NCBI GenBank assembly: GCA_017437125.1 | Contig: JAFSBV010000001.1 | Span: 62,001-126,000, forward strand | DNA: 64,000 nucleotides | Source: Bacteroidales bacterium | GTDB taxonomy: Bacteria > Bacteroidota > Bacteroidia > Bacteroidales > UBA932 | Reading direction: 5' to 3' | In this document: positions 1 through 8,645 of the stretch, one piece after another | Position numbering within the stretch: position 1 is the first letter of the stretch | Layout: each line of letters begins with the position of its first letter | Notes under the pieces: generated by a model | The model's database searches: none | Seen by the model: only the letters and a program-made list of their open reading frames with translations | What the model was told of the DNA's origin: nothing | Made by a program: the position numbers and the translations under genes

Positions 1-1181
1 TGGAGTATTCTCCATATGTGGGCCGTATCGCGGTCGGAAGAGTGACCCGAGGCAGCCTCTCTGCAGGTATGAACATAACCCTCTGCAAGAGATATGACAT
101 ACAGCAGAAGCAGAAGATCAAGGAGCTTATGGTGTTCGACGGGCTTGGAAAGGCCAAGGTCGATGAGGTGAAATGTGGAGATATATGTGCTGTCGTGGGA
201 CTTGAGGGCTTTGAGATCGGTGATACCATCGCTGACTTCGAGAATCCTGAGGCGCTTCCTCCTATCGAGGTCGATGAGCCTACCATGAGTATGCTTTTCT
301 GCATCAACAATTCGCCTTTCTTCGGAAAGGAGGGCAAGTTCGTCACATCAAGGCATCTCAAGGAGCGTCTTGAGAAAGAGCTTGAGAAGAACCTTGCGCT
401 CAGAGTGAAGCCGGGTCCAAATGCCGATTCCTTCATCGTTTATGGTCGTGGCGTGCTTCATCTTTCAGTTCTTATCGAGACCATGAGAAGAGAGGGCTTC
501 GAACTTCAGGTCGGACAGCCTAAGGTGCTCGACAAGGTGATCGGAGGCCAGCGTTGTGAGCCTATAGAGATGCTTACAATCGATCTTCCCGAGGAGTTTG
601 TCGGAAGGGCGATCGAGATGGTGACCCGCAGAAAGGGTGCCCTGATCCAGATGGAAGGCAGGGGAGACAGGACTCATCTGGAGTTCGATATCCCGTCACG
701 CGGACTCATGGGACTCAGAAGCAACCTTCTTACCGCAACACAGGGTGAGGCTGTCGTAGCTCACCGTCTTAAAGGATATGAACCTTATAAGGGAGATATC
801 GAGCGTCGTACGAACGGTTCGCTGGTGTCTCTCGAGACAGGTCTTTCCGTGGCATATTCGATGGACAAGCTTCAGGACAGAGGACGTTTCTTCATCGAGC
901 CGGGAGTCGAGATATATGAAGGCCAGGTGGTCGGAGAGCATACGCGTGACCGCGACCTGAACATCAATATATGCAAGACCAAGAAGCTTACGAACATGCG
1001 CGCATCCGGAAGTGACGACAAGGTAATGCTTCCACCGCCTGTGGTATTCTCTCTTGAGGAAGCTCTTGAGTATATTCAGGAGGATGAACTTGTGGAGGTT
1101 ACACCTAAGTCTATGAGACTCAGGAAGATAATACTTAATGAACTTGAGCGTAAGAGAAAAAGTTCGGATATAAATTGCTAA
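1..1181 (+). CDS. typA: Ribosome-associated GTPase TypA/BipA, 3' part
   Basis: TypA/BipA is a translational GTPase related to EF-G that binds the 70S ribosome and helps assembly and stress growth. The reading frame is already open at the left edge (EYSPYVGRIAVGRV in frame 3), so the gene starts outside the window and only about the last 390 residues are present. The GTPase domain is missing. What remains is the beta-barrel domain II (YVGRIAVGRVTRGSL), the EF-G III-like part (PTMSMLFCINNSPF), the domain V-like part (EPIEMLTIDLPEEFVG, GRGVLHLSVLIETMRREG) and the TypA-specific C-terminal domain (IKGDI-type stretch YEPYKGDIERRTNGSLVS, then RDRDLNINICKTKKLTNMRA). The GTG at 18 is not a real start. 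The gene ends in TAA 12 bases before a promoter for the next unit. Confidence 0.95.
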   Translation, partial: EYSPYVGRIAVGRVTRGSLSAGMNITLCKRYDIQQKQKIKELMVFDGLGKAKVDEVKCGDICAVVGLEGFEIGDTIADFENPEALPPIEVDEPTMSMLFCINNSPFFGKEGKFVTSRHLKERLEKELEKNLALRVKPGPNADSFIVYGRGVLHLSVLIETMRREGFELQVGQPKVLDKVIGGQRCEPIEMLTIDLPEEFVGRAIEMVTRRKGALIQMEGRGDRTHLEFDIPSRGLMGLRSNLLTATQGEAVVAHRLKGYEPYKGDIERRTNGSLVSLETGLSVAYSMDKLQDRGRFFIEPGVEIYEGQVVGEHTRDRDLNINICKTKKLTNMRASGSDDKVMLPPPVVFSLEEALEYIQEDELVEVTPKSMRLRKIILNELERKRKSSDINC

Positions 1182-1205
1182 TAAAAAAAGTTTTTGTTAC
1201 CTTTG
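1174..1205 (+). promoter_or_regulatory. Bacteroidota-type promoter for yceD-rpmF
   Basis: The -33 element ATTG lies at 1174-1177 and the -7 box TACCTTTG at 1198-1205, with 20 bases between, matching the Bacteroidota housekeeping consensus TTTG-N17-23-TAnnTTTG. It overlaps the typA stop codon. Transcription should begin near 1210, giving a leader of about 20 bases before the ATG at 1233. Confidence 0.75.
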
Positions 1206-1232
1206 CGGGCTCAAATCTGTTTATGGGTCAAT

Positions 1233-1760
1233 ATGAACGATAAATTTATCATACCTTTAAATGGATTGGCTGCCGGAGAAAGCAGATTTTCCTGGCATGC
1301 CGGGAAGGAGTTCTTCGAAGCTTTCGGCAATGAGGAAATCCTTGACGCTGACCTTGATGCATCTGTTGTCGTCGAAAAGTCAGGCCGTTATCTTGGAGTC
1401 GATTGCGAGATCGACGGATCGGTTACGGTAGAGTGCGACAGGTGTATGGAGGATCTTCTGATGCCCGTTTCGACAGACGTGCTTCTCAGTGTGAAGTACG
1501 GTGACGAAGAGCCGTCGGAGGATCATCAGGAAGGTGAAAGGGAGATCGTCTTTGTGCCGGAGGGAGATGCTGAGTTTGACATGAGTCAGATAATATATGA
1601 CTATGTCTGTCTCTCGCTTCCGATGCAGCGCCATCATGATGAGGGCGGTTGCAATCCTGAGGCGGTAAGGCATCTTGCTTCGGGTGAGCCCGGTGATAAC
1701 GGTGAAGCGGATCAGGACAGTCCTTTCGCCGCATTGAAGGATTTGATGAAAAACAAATAA
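1233..1760 (+). CDS. YceD/DUF177 family protein
   Basis: A 175-residue member of the DUF177 (YceD) family, which is linked to accumulation of 23S rRNA and is very commonly encoded just upstream of rpmF, as here. The middle holds the family's CxxC-type motif (VECDRCMEDLLMP) and a further cysteine in GGCNPEA. The C-terminal half is acidic (EPSEDHQEGERE), and the end carries DSPFAALKDLMKNK, a typical YceD tail. The open frame extends upstream to a TTG at 1194, but that codon overlaps the promoter; the ATG at 1233 follows the predicted transcription start and begins MNDKFIIPL, so I chose it. The gene is 16 bases from rpmF and almost certainly co-transcribed with it. Confidence 0.85.
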   Translation: MNDKFIIPLNGLAAGESRFSWHAGKEFFEAFGNEEILDADLDASVVVEKSGRYLGVDCEIDGSVTVECDRCMEDLLMPVSTDVLLSVKYGDEEPSEDHQEGEREIVFVPEGDAEFDMSQIIYDYVCLSLPMQRHHDEGGCNPEAVRHLASGEPGDNGEADQDSPFAALKDLMKNK

Positions 1761-1776
1761 TTAAAAATATAGAACA

Positions 1777-1959
1777 ATGGCACATCCAAAACACAAAGTC
1801 TCTAAGCAGAGACGTGACAAGAGAAGAACACATGACGTGGCTGTAGTTCCTACACTCGCTACATGTTCAAACTGCGGTGCTACTATCATGTACCACAGAG
1901 TATGTCCTGAGTGCGGCTATTACAGAGGCCGTCAGATCATTGAGAAGAAGGCTGAATAG
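1777..1959 (+). CDS. rpmF: 50S ribosomal protein L32
   Basis: This is the 60-residue large-subunit protein L32. It begins MAHPKHKVSKQRRDKRR, the highly conserved basic N-terminus, and has a zinc-ribbon formed by two cysteine pairs (CSNCG and CPECG), meaning it is the zinc-binding C+ paralogue type rather than a cysteine-free one. It lies 16 bases downstream of the YceD-like gene, the usual yceD-rpmF arrangement, and 15 bases upstream of a tRNA gene, with which it may share a transcript ending at the hairpin at 2052-2080. Confidence 0.97.
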   Translation: MAHPKHKVSKQRRDKRRTHDVAVVPTLATCSNCGATIMYHRVCPECGYYRGRQIIEKKAE

Positions 1960-1974
1960 TCTTCTTTTTGCTAT

Positions 1975-2046
1975 GGCCCTGTAGTTCAACGGATAGAATG
2001 GAGGTTTCCTAAACCTTAGATAGCAGTTCGATTCTGCTCGGGGCTA
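1975..2046 (+). tRNA. tRNA-Arg (anticodon CCT)
   Basis: A complete cloverleaf can be folded by eye. The acceptor GGCCCTG pairs with CGGGGCT (two G-U wobbles), the D stem is GTTC/GAAT, the anticodon stem GAGGT/ACCTT encloses the loop TTCCTAA with anticodon CCT, and the T arm is AGCAG-TTCGATT-CTGCT. The discriminator base is A and CCA is not encoded. CCT reads the arginine codon AGG, which is used in this genome. Confidence 0.93.
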
Positions 2047-2051
2047 CGAAA

Positions 2052-2080
2052 GTCTGGCTTATTAAAGCCAGGCTTTTTTT
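2052..2080 (+). terminator. Rho-independent terminator after the tRNA
   Basis: A 9-bp stem (GTCTGGCTT with AAGCCAGGC) closes a four-base loop ATTA and is followed by seven T residues. It ends the yceD-rpmF-tRNA unit just upstream of the ridA promoter. Confidence 0.9.
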
Positions 2081-2084
2081 GTGC

Positions 2085-2115
2085 TTGCTAATAAGCGGAT
2101 TAATGATTATCTTTG
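2085..2115 (+). promoter_or_regulatory. Promoter for the ridA operon
   Basis: TTG at 2085-2087 and the -7 box TATCTTTG at 2108-2115, 20 bases apart. The predicted start near 2121 excludes upstream in-frame starts at 2081 and 2117 for ridA. Confidence 0.75.
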
Positions 2116-2140
2116 TATGTTAAACCAAATTATCGAAGAC

Positions 2141-2515
2141 ATGAAAAAGGTAATAGCAACACCAGATGCACCGAAAGCGGTGGGCCCTTATTCTCAGGCA
2201 ATCGAAGTGAACGGAACCCTCTATATTTCAGGACAGATTCCTGTGAATCCTGCAGACGGCAAGGTTCAGGAGGATATCGTGGCAGCCGCTCACCAGTCTC
2301 TCAAGAACATCGGTGCGATCCTTAAGGAAGCCGGAATGGACTACAACAATGTTGTAAAGACAACGGTGCTTCTCGCGGATATCGCTGATTTCAAGGCTGT
2401 CAATGAGGTGTATGCCGAGTATTTCACAGGTGACAAGCCTGCAAGAGCATGTTATCAGGCTGCAGCTCTCCCTCTTGGCGTAAAGGTTGAGATCGAGGCA
2501 ATCGCCGTGAAATAA
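2141..2515 (+). CDS. ridA: Reactive intermediate/imine deaminase RidA
   Basis: RidA (YjgF/YER057c/UK114 family) hydrolyses reactive 2-aminoacrylate and related imines made by PLP enzymes. The 124-residue protein has the family hallmarks: APKAVGPYSQAI near the N-terminus, GQIPVNPADGK, the helix LKNIGAILKEAGMDYNNVVKT, and PARACYQAAALPLGVKVEIE, whose arginine binds the substrate carboxylate. The start MKKVIATPDAPKA at 2141 matches the family length and lies downstream of the predicted transcription start. The stop TAA overlaps the ATG of the next gene by one base, so translation is likely coupled. Confidence 0.95.
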   Translation: MKKVIATPDAPKAVGPYSQAIEVNGTLYISGQIPVNPADGKVQEDIVAAAHQSLKNIGAILKEAGMDYNNVVKTTVLLADIADFKAVNEVYAEYFTGDKPARACYQAAALPLGVKVEIEAIAVK

Positions 2516-4758
2516 TGAGCAGGAAGTCTCTCATTATCTGCCTGGCCGTACTGGCCGTGATGATTCTGGGCGTCGGTGTCGCTGTCGCATTCCTTTATTC
2601 GGGAACAGGCGACGGACAGGCGCACAAAGGAAATGCCGTGCCGGATCAGGAGCGTTATCTGCTCCTGCCGGCCGTTCCTGCTGATGCCGTGGTTGTTGCC
2701 TGCCTGTCGGATGTGAAGGATGCTTCCGGTACCCTTCTCTCGGGATTCTCATTCCCGTCTGCCCTGTCCGACAGTCTTGCAGCAGGGCGTTTCAAGGATG
2801 TGGCTTCCGCTTCCATGACTGTTTCACTGCATTATAACGGAGATCTTCAGGCGCTATATGTCTTCGATGCCGGCAAGGCTTCTTCCGAGCCTTCAGAAGA
2901 TTTCTCAGCCCTTATGGCCTTTGCCGAAGGAAGGGGAATGTATGTGGATTTTGTCGATTGTTCCGTGGCGACAGACGGAAGTCGTGACATTTCGAGGCGT
3001 TCGGTCGTGATCCTCTCGGAGTCCGAGACCTTGGCTAAATCATCAAGACGTCATCTTGAGAAATCAGTTTCAGTAATGGAGGCTGCGGGATTTGCGAAAG
3101 CTTCTTCGGCGGTTACCGGGGCTGATGTCGTGTTCTTTGCGAATTCCCATGCCAAGATGCTCATGAACGGAATATTCACCAGAAGCTATGCCTCTCACCA
3201 TCCGTTTATCGCAAGTCTTGCCCAGTGGACGGTCGTTGACCTTACCAAGGCAGATGGTTCCGGAATATATGCTTCGGCAGCTCCGGTATTCGAAGGTGAC
3301 CCTTCGGAATATATGACGGTGCTGTCAGAATCGGAGCCTGGAACATCAAAGGTGTCGGCCATGCTTCCATCCTATACGGTTTCTGCAGTTTCTCTTCCTA
3401 TGAAGGATGCCGAGTCCTATATCTCTGCATATCAGGCATATATGGATTCCAAGCAGTCCCTTCAGTCGTTGCGCAGAAAGCAGAAGGAACTTGAAACCAG
3501 GACCGGCATAAAGCCTGAGGACTTCGTCAGAAGGCTCGATGTCAAGGAAATGGCGAGGGCGACATTCATGTCAGGTGGCGCTCTTGATACCGTCAATCTC
3601 ATGAAGATCGGCCGTGAAGACACTCTGATATTCGTAGGAACTGAGAACAAATCCTTCAAGGATTACAAGCCGGCCATCCATTCGTGGCCATATGCTTCTT
3701 TCGCATCTTCCGTGTTCGGCAGATTCTTCGACATAAAGGATGAATCCTGCTTTACATATATGGACGGATGGATCATATCCGGAAGTCTCAAGGCCATAGA
3801 GGAATATGTGTCAGGGGTGACATTGGAATATTCTCTTCTTGAATATATGGCCGATGCCGGACAGAAGGATATGCTTTCTTCTTCTCATGCCTCTCTGGTT
3901 GCGTATTATTCGCTGACGGAACATCAGGACGGCCATGCGAAGATATTCGCTCCTGAATTCGCGGAAGCCCTCAAGCCTTTTTATGAGGATTGTGACTATT
4001 GTCCGGCTGTGATGACCCTCTCAAATACCAAGAACGGTCTCAGGGCAGGACTTCAGATGCCGAGACTCACGCTGCTCAAGACAAAAGCCCCTGAACATGA
4101 AAGGGATACCACTGTGGTCATTCCGAAGGGACCGTTCCAGGTCAAGAACTCGGGTACGGGTAAGGACAACCTCTTCTATCAGAACCAGCATGGTTCTCTC
4201 TGTCTTCAGGAAGAAGGTGGCAAGGGACTGTGGGGAGTGCCGTTCAAGGGCAGCCTCTGCGGTACTGCTCATAATGTCGATTATTATGCAAACGGCAAGC
4301 TTCAGATCATTTTCGGATCAGGCAGCAGCATTTATATAATCGACAGGCTCGGTCGTTTTGTCAGCGGTTTCCCTATGGATCTGGGCAAGGAGATACTTCT
4401 CGGACCGGATGTGTATGACTTCAATGGGGCGAAAGCCTACAACATAATGGTCCTTCATAAGGACAATACCATCGAAATGTATAACCTCAAGGGCAGGAAG
4501 CCTTCTTCATGGAAGACAATAACCGCTCCGGAAACCATCAAGGGACTTCCGGAAAGATTAGAGGTCGGAGGAAATACGTTCTGGGTGGTAAGGACATCGG
4601 TCCAGACATTGATATATCCTTTCAGCGGCGGAAGTGCCCTGACCGTATTCAAGGGCGACCAGATGATACGTCCGGACAGTGAAGTCAGGATGGTTGACGG
4701 AACTTCCGTAAGCGTGGAATGCTATGACGGAAAGGAAAGAACCGTCAAGCTCAAATAG
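2515..4758 (+). CDS. Large membrane-anchored protein of unknown function
   Basis: A 747-residue protein with a single N-terminal membrane segment (about residues 6-28, LIICLAVLAVMILGVGVAVA) and a long extracytoplasmic part; no cysteine lipobox is seen. The first two thirds resemble the loosely defined DUF3352-type proteins (VPADAVVVACLSDV, VEEYVSG-like segments), but I cannot confirm this. The last quarter reads like a propeller or repeat domain, with short strands such as GSGSSIYIIDRLGRFVSGFP and HKDNTIEMYNLKGRKP. It overlaps ridA by one base and is 28 bases from an acyl-CoA ligase gene, so it is probably expressed with them. Function not assigned. Confidence 0.8.
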   Translation: MSRKSLIICLAVLAVMILGVGVAVAFLYSGTGDGQAHKGNAVPDQERYLLLPAVPADAVVVACLSDVKDASGTLLSGFSFPSALSDSLAAGRFKDVASASMTVSLHYNGDLQALYVFDAGKASSEPSEDFSALMAFAEGRGMYVDFVDCSVATDGSRDISRRSVVILSESETLAKSSRRHLEKSVSVMEAAGFAKASSAVTGADVVFFANSHAKMLMNGIFTRSYASHHPFIASLAQWTVVDLTKADGSGIYASAAPVFEGDPSEYMTVLSESEPGTSKVSAMLPSYTVSAVSLPMKDAESYISAYQAYMDSKQSLQSLRRKQKELETRTGIKPEDFVRRLDVKEMARATFMSGGALDTVNLMKIGREDTLIFVGTENKSFKDYKPAIHSWPYASFASSVFGRFFDIKDESCFTYMDGWIISGSLKAIEEYVSGVTLEYSLLEYMADAGQKDMLSSSHASLVAYYSLTEHQDGHAKIFAPEFAEALKPFYEDCDYCPAVMTLSNTKNGLRAGLQMPRLTLLKTKAPEHERDTTVVIPKGPFQVKNSGTGKDNLFYQNQHGSLCLQEEGGKGLWGVPFKGSLCGTAHNVDYYANGKLQIIFGSGSSIYIIDRLGRFVSGFPMDLGKEILLGPDVYDFNGAKAYNIMVLHKDNTIEMYNLKGRKPSSWKTITAPETIKGLPERLEVGGNTFWVVRTSVQTLIYPFSGGSALTVFKGDQMIRPDSEVRMVDGTSVSVECYDGKERTVKLK

Positions 4759-4786
4759 ATTGAATTGTACTTTAACTTGAAATATA

Positions 4787-6445
4787 ATGGAATTTACATC
4801 AGTAAACAAAATTTTTGAGGCGGCATTCAGGAAGAATTGGGTGCGTCCTGCGATATCGAACTATCAGGGTGAGACACTCTGCTTCAGGGATGTTGCCAGA
4901 CGTATGGAAAAGCTCCATATCATGTTCGAGGAATGCGGCCTTCAGAAGGGTGACAAGGTGGCATTGTGCTCGAGGAACCAGGCTAACTGGGCTGTCGCTT
5001 TTCTTGCGACCATGACCTACGGTGCGGTTCCTGTACCTCTTCTTCATGAATTCAAGTCGGCTAACATACATCATCTTGTAAATCATTCCGAGGCTAAGAT
5101 CCTCTTCGTGGATGATGTGATCTGGGAAGGACTTTCCGAGTCTGAGATGCCAGATATCCATGCGATCATACAGGTGAATACCTTCAAGATCCTATATGCC
5201 GCAGATCAGAAGATCTATGATGCGAAGGTGCATCTGAACGAGCTTTTCGGTAAGAAATATCCAGAGGCTTTCGAGCCTGACATGCTTGATTATTATGAGG
5301 ATTCGGCCGATGAACTTGCTGTCATAAACTATACATCAGGTACTTCCGGCTTTTCTAAGGGAGTCATGATTCCTTACCGTGCAATCTTCTCTAACATGGA
5401 GTTTGCAAGAAAGGTCCTCCCTCAGCTCAACCATACTTCCAAGGTGGTTTCGATGCTTCCGTGCGCCCATATGTACGGTCTCATGTTCGAGGTTCTCTAT
5501 GAACTTTCTGTCGGATGCCATGTGCATTTCCTCTCAAGGCTTCCGAGCCCTAAGATCATCATGCAGGCCCTTTCCGAGGTGAAGCCAAGCGTCGTGATCG
5601 CAGTGCCTCTCGTGATCGAGAAGATCTATAAGAGCAAGGTCAAGCCGGTACTTGAAAAAGAGGGCATAAGATTCCTCATGAAGCTTCCTGGTCTTGACCA
5701 GATAGTTCTCAACAAGGTGAGGACCGAGCTTGTAAATGCCTTCGGAGCAGAGTTCATAGAGGTCATAGTCGGTGGTGCGGCATTCAACAAGGAGGTCGAG
5801 GCCTTCTTCAAGAGGATGAATTTCCCTATTACTGTCGGATACGGTATGACGGAGTGTGCTCCGATCATCACATATGACGACTGGAAGGAGGAGAAGCTCT
5901 ATTCGTGCGGAAAGATCGTTCCTAATATGGAGATCAGGATCGATTCTGACAATCCTGCAGAAGTTCCTGGCGAGATCCATGTCAAGGGAGCGAATGTGTT
6001 CCTCGGATACTTCAAGAACGAGGAGGCGACAAAAGAGGTGTTCACGGATGACGGATGGTTCCGTACAGGTGACATGGGAGTTATCGACGCTGACGGTTGC
6101 CTCTTCATAAAGGGCCGCAACAAGTGCATGATTCTCGGTCCGAGCGGACAGAATATATATCCGGAGGAGATCGAGACAACGATAAACAGCCAGCCATACG
6201 TCGTGGATTCCCTTGTAATAGAGGATAACGGCGGACTTACAGCCCTTATATATCCTGATTTCCAGCAGGGAATGAAGGACGGCATGAGCCAGGAGGCATT
6301 CGTGAAGTTCATGGAGGATTCGCTTGCCGAACTTAACAAGGAACTTCCGAATTATGCCAAGCTGAAGAAGATCGAAGTGATGTCCGAAGATTTTGAAAGG
6401 ACACCTAAGAAGAGTATCAAGAGATATCTTTATCAGAGAAACTAA
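4787..6445 (+). CDS. Long-chain fatty acid-CoA ligase (AMP-binding enzyme)
   Basis: A 552-residue adenylate-forming enzyme of the acyl-CoA synthetase type, which activates a fatty acid with ATP and transfers it to CoA. The phosphate-binding loop YTSGTSGFSKG is at residues 182-192, the adenine/substrate motif is YGMTECAPIIT, the hinge aspartate region is GWFRTGDMGVID, and the C-terminal motif GPSGQNIYPEEIE precedes the lysine-containing tail RTPKKSIKRYLY. Substrate length cannot be read from the sequence; an acyl-ACP or bile-acid-like carboxylate is also possible. Its TAA overlaps the ATG of the dCMP deaminase by one base. Confidence 0.88.
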   Translation: MEFTSVNKIFEAAFRKNWVRPAISNYQGETLCFRDVARRMEKLHIMFEECGLQKGDKVALCSRNQANWAVAFLATMTYGAVPVPLLHEFKSANIHHLVNHSEAKILFVDDVIWEGLSESEMPDIHAIIQVNTFKILYAADQKIYDAKVHLNELFGKKYPEAFEPDMLDYYEDSADELAVINYTSGTSGFSKGVMIPYRAIFSNMEFARKVLPQLNHTSKVVSMLPCAHMYGLMFEVLYELSVGCHVHFLSRLPSPKIIMQALSEVKPSVVIAVPLVIEKIYKSKVKPVLEKEGIRFLMKLPGLDQIVLNKVRTELVNAFGAEFIEVIVGGAAFNKEVEAFFKRMNFPITVGYGMTECAPIITYDDWKEEKLYSCGKIVPNMEIRIDSDNPAEVPGEIHVKGANVFLGYFKNEEATKEVFTDDGWFRTGDMGVIDADGCLFIKGRNKCMILGPSGQNIYPEEIETTINSQPYVVDSLVIEDNGGLTALIYPDFQQGMKDGMSQEAFVKFMEDSLAELNKELPNYAKLKKIEVMSEDFERTPKKSIKRYLYQRN

Positions 6446-6852
6446 TGGAAAAATTTGACCACAGCTACATCGAGATGGCAGGAGTTTGGGCTAAGAACTC
6501 CTACTGCAAGCGTCGTCAGGTCGGCGCACTTCTCGTCAAGGACAGAATGATCATTTCTGACGGATATAACGGAACCCCGGCGGGTTTTGAAAACATATGC
6601 GAGGATGAGAACGGCATAACAAAGCCGTATGTCCTTCATGCTGAGGCCAATGCGATAACAAAGGTCGCCAAGTCCGGCAACAACAGCAAGGATGCGACCT
6701 TATATGTGACGGCATCCCCATGCCTCGAATGTGCGAAGCTCATCATACAGTCCGGAATCAGGAGGGTCGTATATCGTGATGCATATCGTCTGACAGACGG
6801 AATTGACCTTCTTCGAAGAGCTGGAGTTGAGGTGGAACAAGTTACTGAATAA
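6445..6852 (+). CDS. dCMP deaminase family protein
   Basis: A 135-residue zinc-dependent deaminase of the deoxycytidylate deaminase (ComEB-like) group, expected to convert dCMP to dUMP for thymidylate synthesis. The zinc and catalytic residues are visible: H65-A-E67 in VLHAEANAI, and the pair C93/C96 in SPCLECAKLI. The N-terminal substrate loop YNGTPAGFENICED is also typical. It overlaps its neighbours by one base on each side, so it is inside the ridA-S41 operon. Confidence 0.9.
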   Translation: MEKFDHSYIEMAGVWAKNSYCKRRQVGALLVKDRMIISDGYNGTPAGFENICEDENGITKPYVLHAEANAITKVAKSGNNSKDATLYVTASPCLECAKLIIQSGIRRVVYRDAYRLTDGIDLLRRAGVEVEQVTE

Positions 6853-8441
6853 TGAAACGATTTGACAATAACATCACTGTAGCACTCCTGGGCGTTGTCC
6901 TGGGAGTGCTTGTTACCATGGTTTCCTATAAGGCACTGGAGCCTAAGAGGAAGTTTGACGGAGATTATAACAGATGGCGCAAGCTCAATCTGATACTTCA
7001 GGAGGTCGGAAACAACTATGTCGATACTATTGACATGGAGGCCCTGACCGATGCTGCGGTCGCGGCTGCTCTCGCAGAACTGGATCCTCATTCTGTTTAT
7101 CTCCCACCGGTGGAACTTACGGAGTCGGAAACGGAACTTTCCGGCAATTTCGAGGGAATCGGCATTACATTCAATGTTCCGAATGATACCGCCATAGTCA
7201 TCAGCCCTGTTCAGGGAGGTCCTTCCGAAAAGGCCGGTCTTCTTCAGGGAGACAGGATCGTCAGGGTCAATGAAGTGGATATAGCAGGAGTGAAGATGCC
7301 TCAGGACAGCATGATCAGGCTTATGAAGGGCCCGAAGGGTTCGAAGGTCAAGATCACAGTCAATCGTGACGGGGATCTGATTCCGTTTGACATAGTGAGA
7401 GACAAGATTCCTGTCCATTGCGTGGATGCCGCTTTCATGATAGATGATACAACCGGATATATCAAGTTGTCCAAGTTCACCAGGACTACATACAAGGAGT
7501 TCACAGAAGCTGCGGACAAGCTTCTCGGCATGGGAATGAAACGTCTCATTTTCGATCTTCGTGACAATACAGGCGGCTATTTCGATCAGTCGTGGAAGCT
7601 TGCGAACGAGTTCCTTCAGAGAGGTGATGAAGTCGTTTATATGGAAGGACGACGCAGGCCTCGTCAGGATTTCGATGCCGATGGCAGAGGACGTCTCAAG
7701 GATGTGCAGATATCCGTACTCATCGATGAAGGAACGGCTTCGTCCAGCGAGATCTTCTCCGGAGCCATCCAGGATAATGACAGAGGTGTCATCGTTGGTC
7801 GTCGTTCTTTCGGAAAGGGACTGGTTCAGGAGCCGATAAACTTTACCGACGGATCAGGCATACGTCTTACCGTATCACGTTTCTATACACCTTCCGGCCG
7901 ATGCATCCAGAAGCCGTACGGTGATGATTACAATTATGATATCTATGAACGTTATGCCCATGGTGAGATGACTTCTGCTGACAGTATGAAGGTGGACACC
8001 ACGGCTGTGTTCTATACAGTACGTGGACGCCGCGTATATGGCGGAGGAGGAATCATCCCGGATGTATTCGTACCGTTAGATACTACCAAGGCTACTACAT
8101 TCTATGTGAACTGCAACAGAAAGGCGACCCAGATGCGTTTTGCCCAGGCTATGCTTGACAAGTACCGCGGATCCCTTTCAGGAATCGATGACTTCGGAGA
8201 ACTTGACCGTTTCCTCGATGGAATTGATCTTGGTTCCCAGTTCCTCGGCTATGCAGCCCGTGTTGACGGTCTCAAGCCGAAAGACGGAGAATGGGCGGAA
8301 ACCGAACCATATCTCATTCCTCAGCTCAAGGCTCTTGTCGGCCGTTTCTCAAAGCTCGAGGATGAAGCCTTCTACCGCTTCTACCTCCCGATCGATGACA
8401 CCATCCAGGCTGCCTTGAAGAACCCGAGTGTGGTGCAGTAA
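6852..8441 (+). CDS. S41 family C-terminal processing peptidase
   Basis: A 529-residue CtpA/Prc-type serine protease. It is anchored by an N-terminal membrane segment (about residues 9-27, TVALLGVVLGVLVTMVSYK), followed by the S41 N-terminal helices (DPHSVYLPP), a PDZ domain (about 95-180, with GGPSEKAGLLQGDRIVRVN) and the protease core. The catalytic dyad is Ser297 in GTASSSEIF and Lys322 in SFGKGLVQ, 25 residues apart as in the family. These enzymes trim periplasmic proteins at the C-terminus. It ends the ridA operon; no convincing terminator follows. Confidence 0.93.
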   Translation: MKRFDNNITVALLGVVLGVLVTMVSYKALEPKRKFDGDYNRWRKLNLILQEVGNNYVDTIDMEALTDAAVAAALAELDPHSVYLPPVELTESETELSGNFEGIGITFNVPNDTAIVISPVQGGPSEKAGLLQGDRIVRVNEVDIAGVKMPQDSMIRLMKGPKGSKVKITVNRDGDLIPFDIVRDKIPVHCVDAAFMIDDTTGYIKLSKFTRTTYKEFTEAADKLLGMGMKRLIFDLRDNTGGYFDQSWKLANEFLQRGDEVVYMEGRRRPRQDFDADGRGRLKDVQISVLIDEGTASSSEIFSGAIQDNDRGVIVGRRSFGKGLVQEPINFTDGSGIRLTVSRFYTPSGRCIQKPYGDDYNYDIYERYAHGEMTSADSMKVDTTAVFYTVRGRRVYGGGGIIPDVFVPLDTTKATTFYVNCNRKATQMRFAQAMLDKYRGSLSGIDDFGELDRFLDGIDLGSQFLGYAARVDGLKPKDGEWAETEPYLIPQLKALVGRFSKLEDEAFYRFYLPIDDTIQAALKNPSVVQ

Positions 8442-8645
8442 GCGTTCTTTTCATCCTGAGTTTCTCTTGTCCTCCTGAGCGTAGTGACTTCAGGCTTCCA
8501 TTTCTGTTCTTTCGCTTGGACGGAAAATGATCAAAACTTGTCCGAGGTGTGTAGAAGAAACCTCATAATGGCGTGTTTTGGGTAGAGCTTGGCGGTTTAT
8601 TGCCAGAAATCTGTCCAAGCTGTGATGAAGCAATCAGAGGATGTT
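8442..8645. repeat. Intergenic stretch with degenerate TCATCCTGAG-type repeat
   Basis: The 204 bases between the convergent S41 and tonB-like genes hold no gene. At 8451-8494 there are two weak copies of a CATCCTGAG / CCTCCTGAGCG motif that resemble the clearer intergenic repeats at 35843-35886 and 43176-43201. A loose inverted repeat AGCTTGG/CCAAGCT lies at about 8587-8623. I see nothing else. Confidence 0.35.

Noticed and set aside
8442-8645. A small plus-strand gene in the gap after the S41 protease
   Set aside because: The open frame lacks a ribosome site, continues into the tonB-like gene on the opposite strand and has no recognisable pattern.
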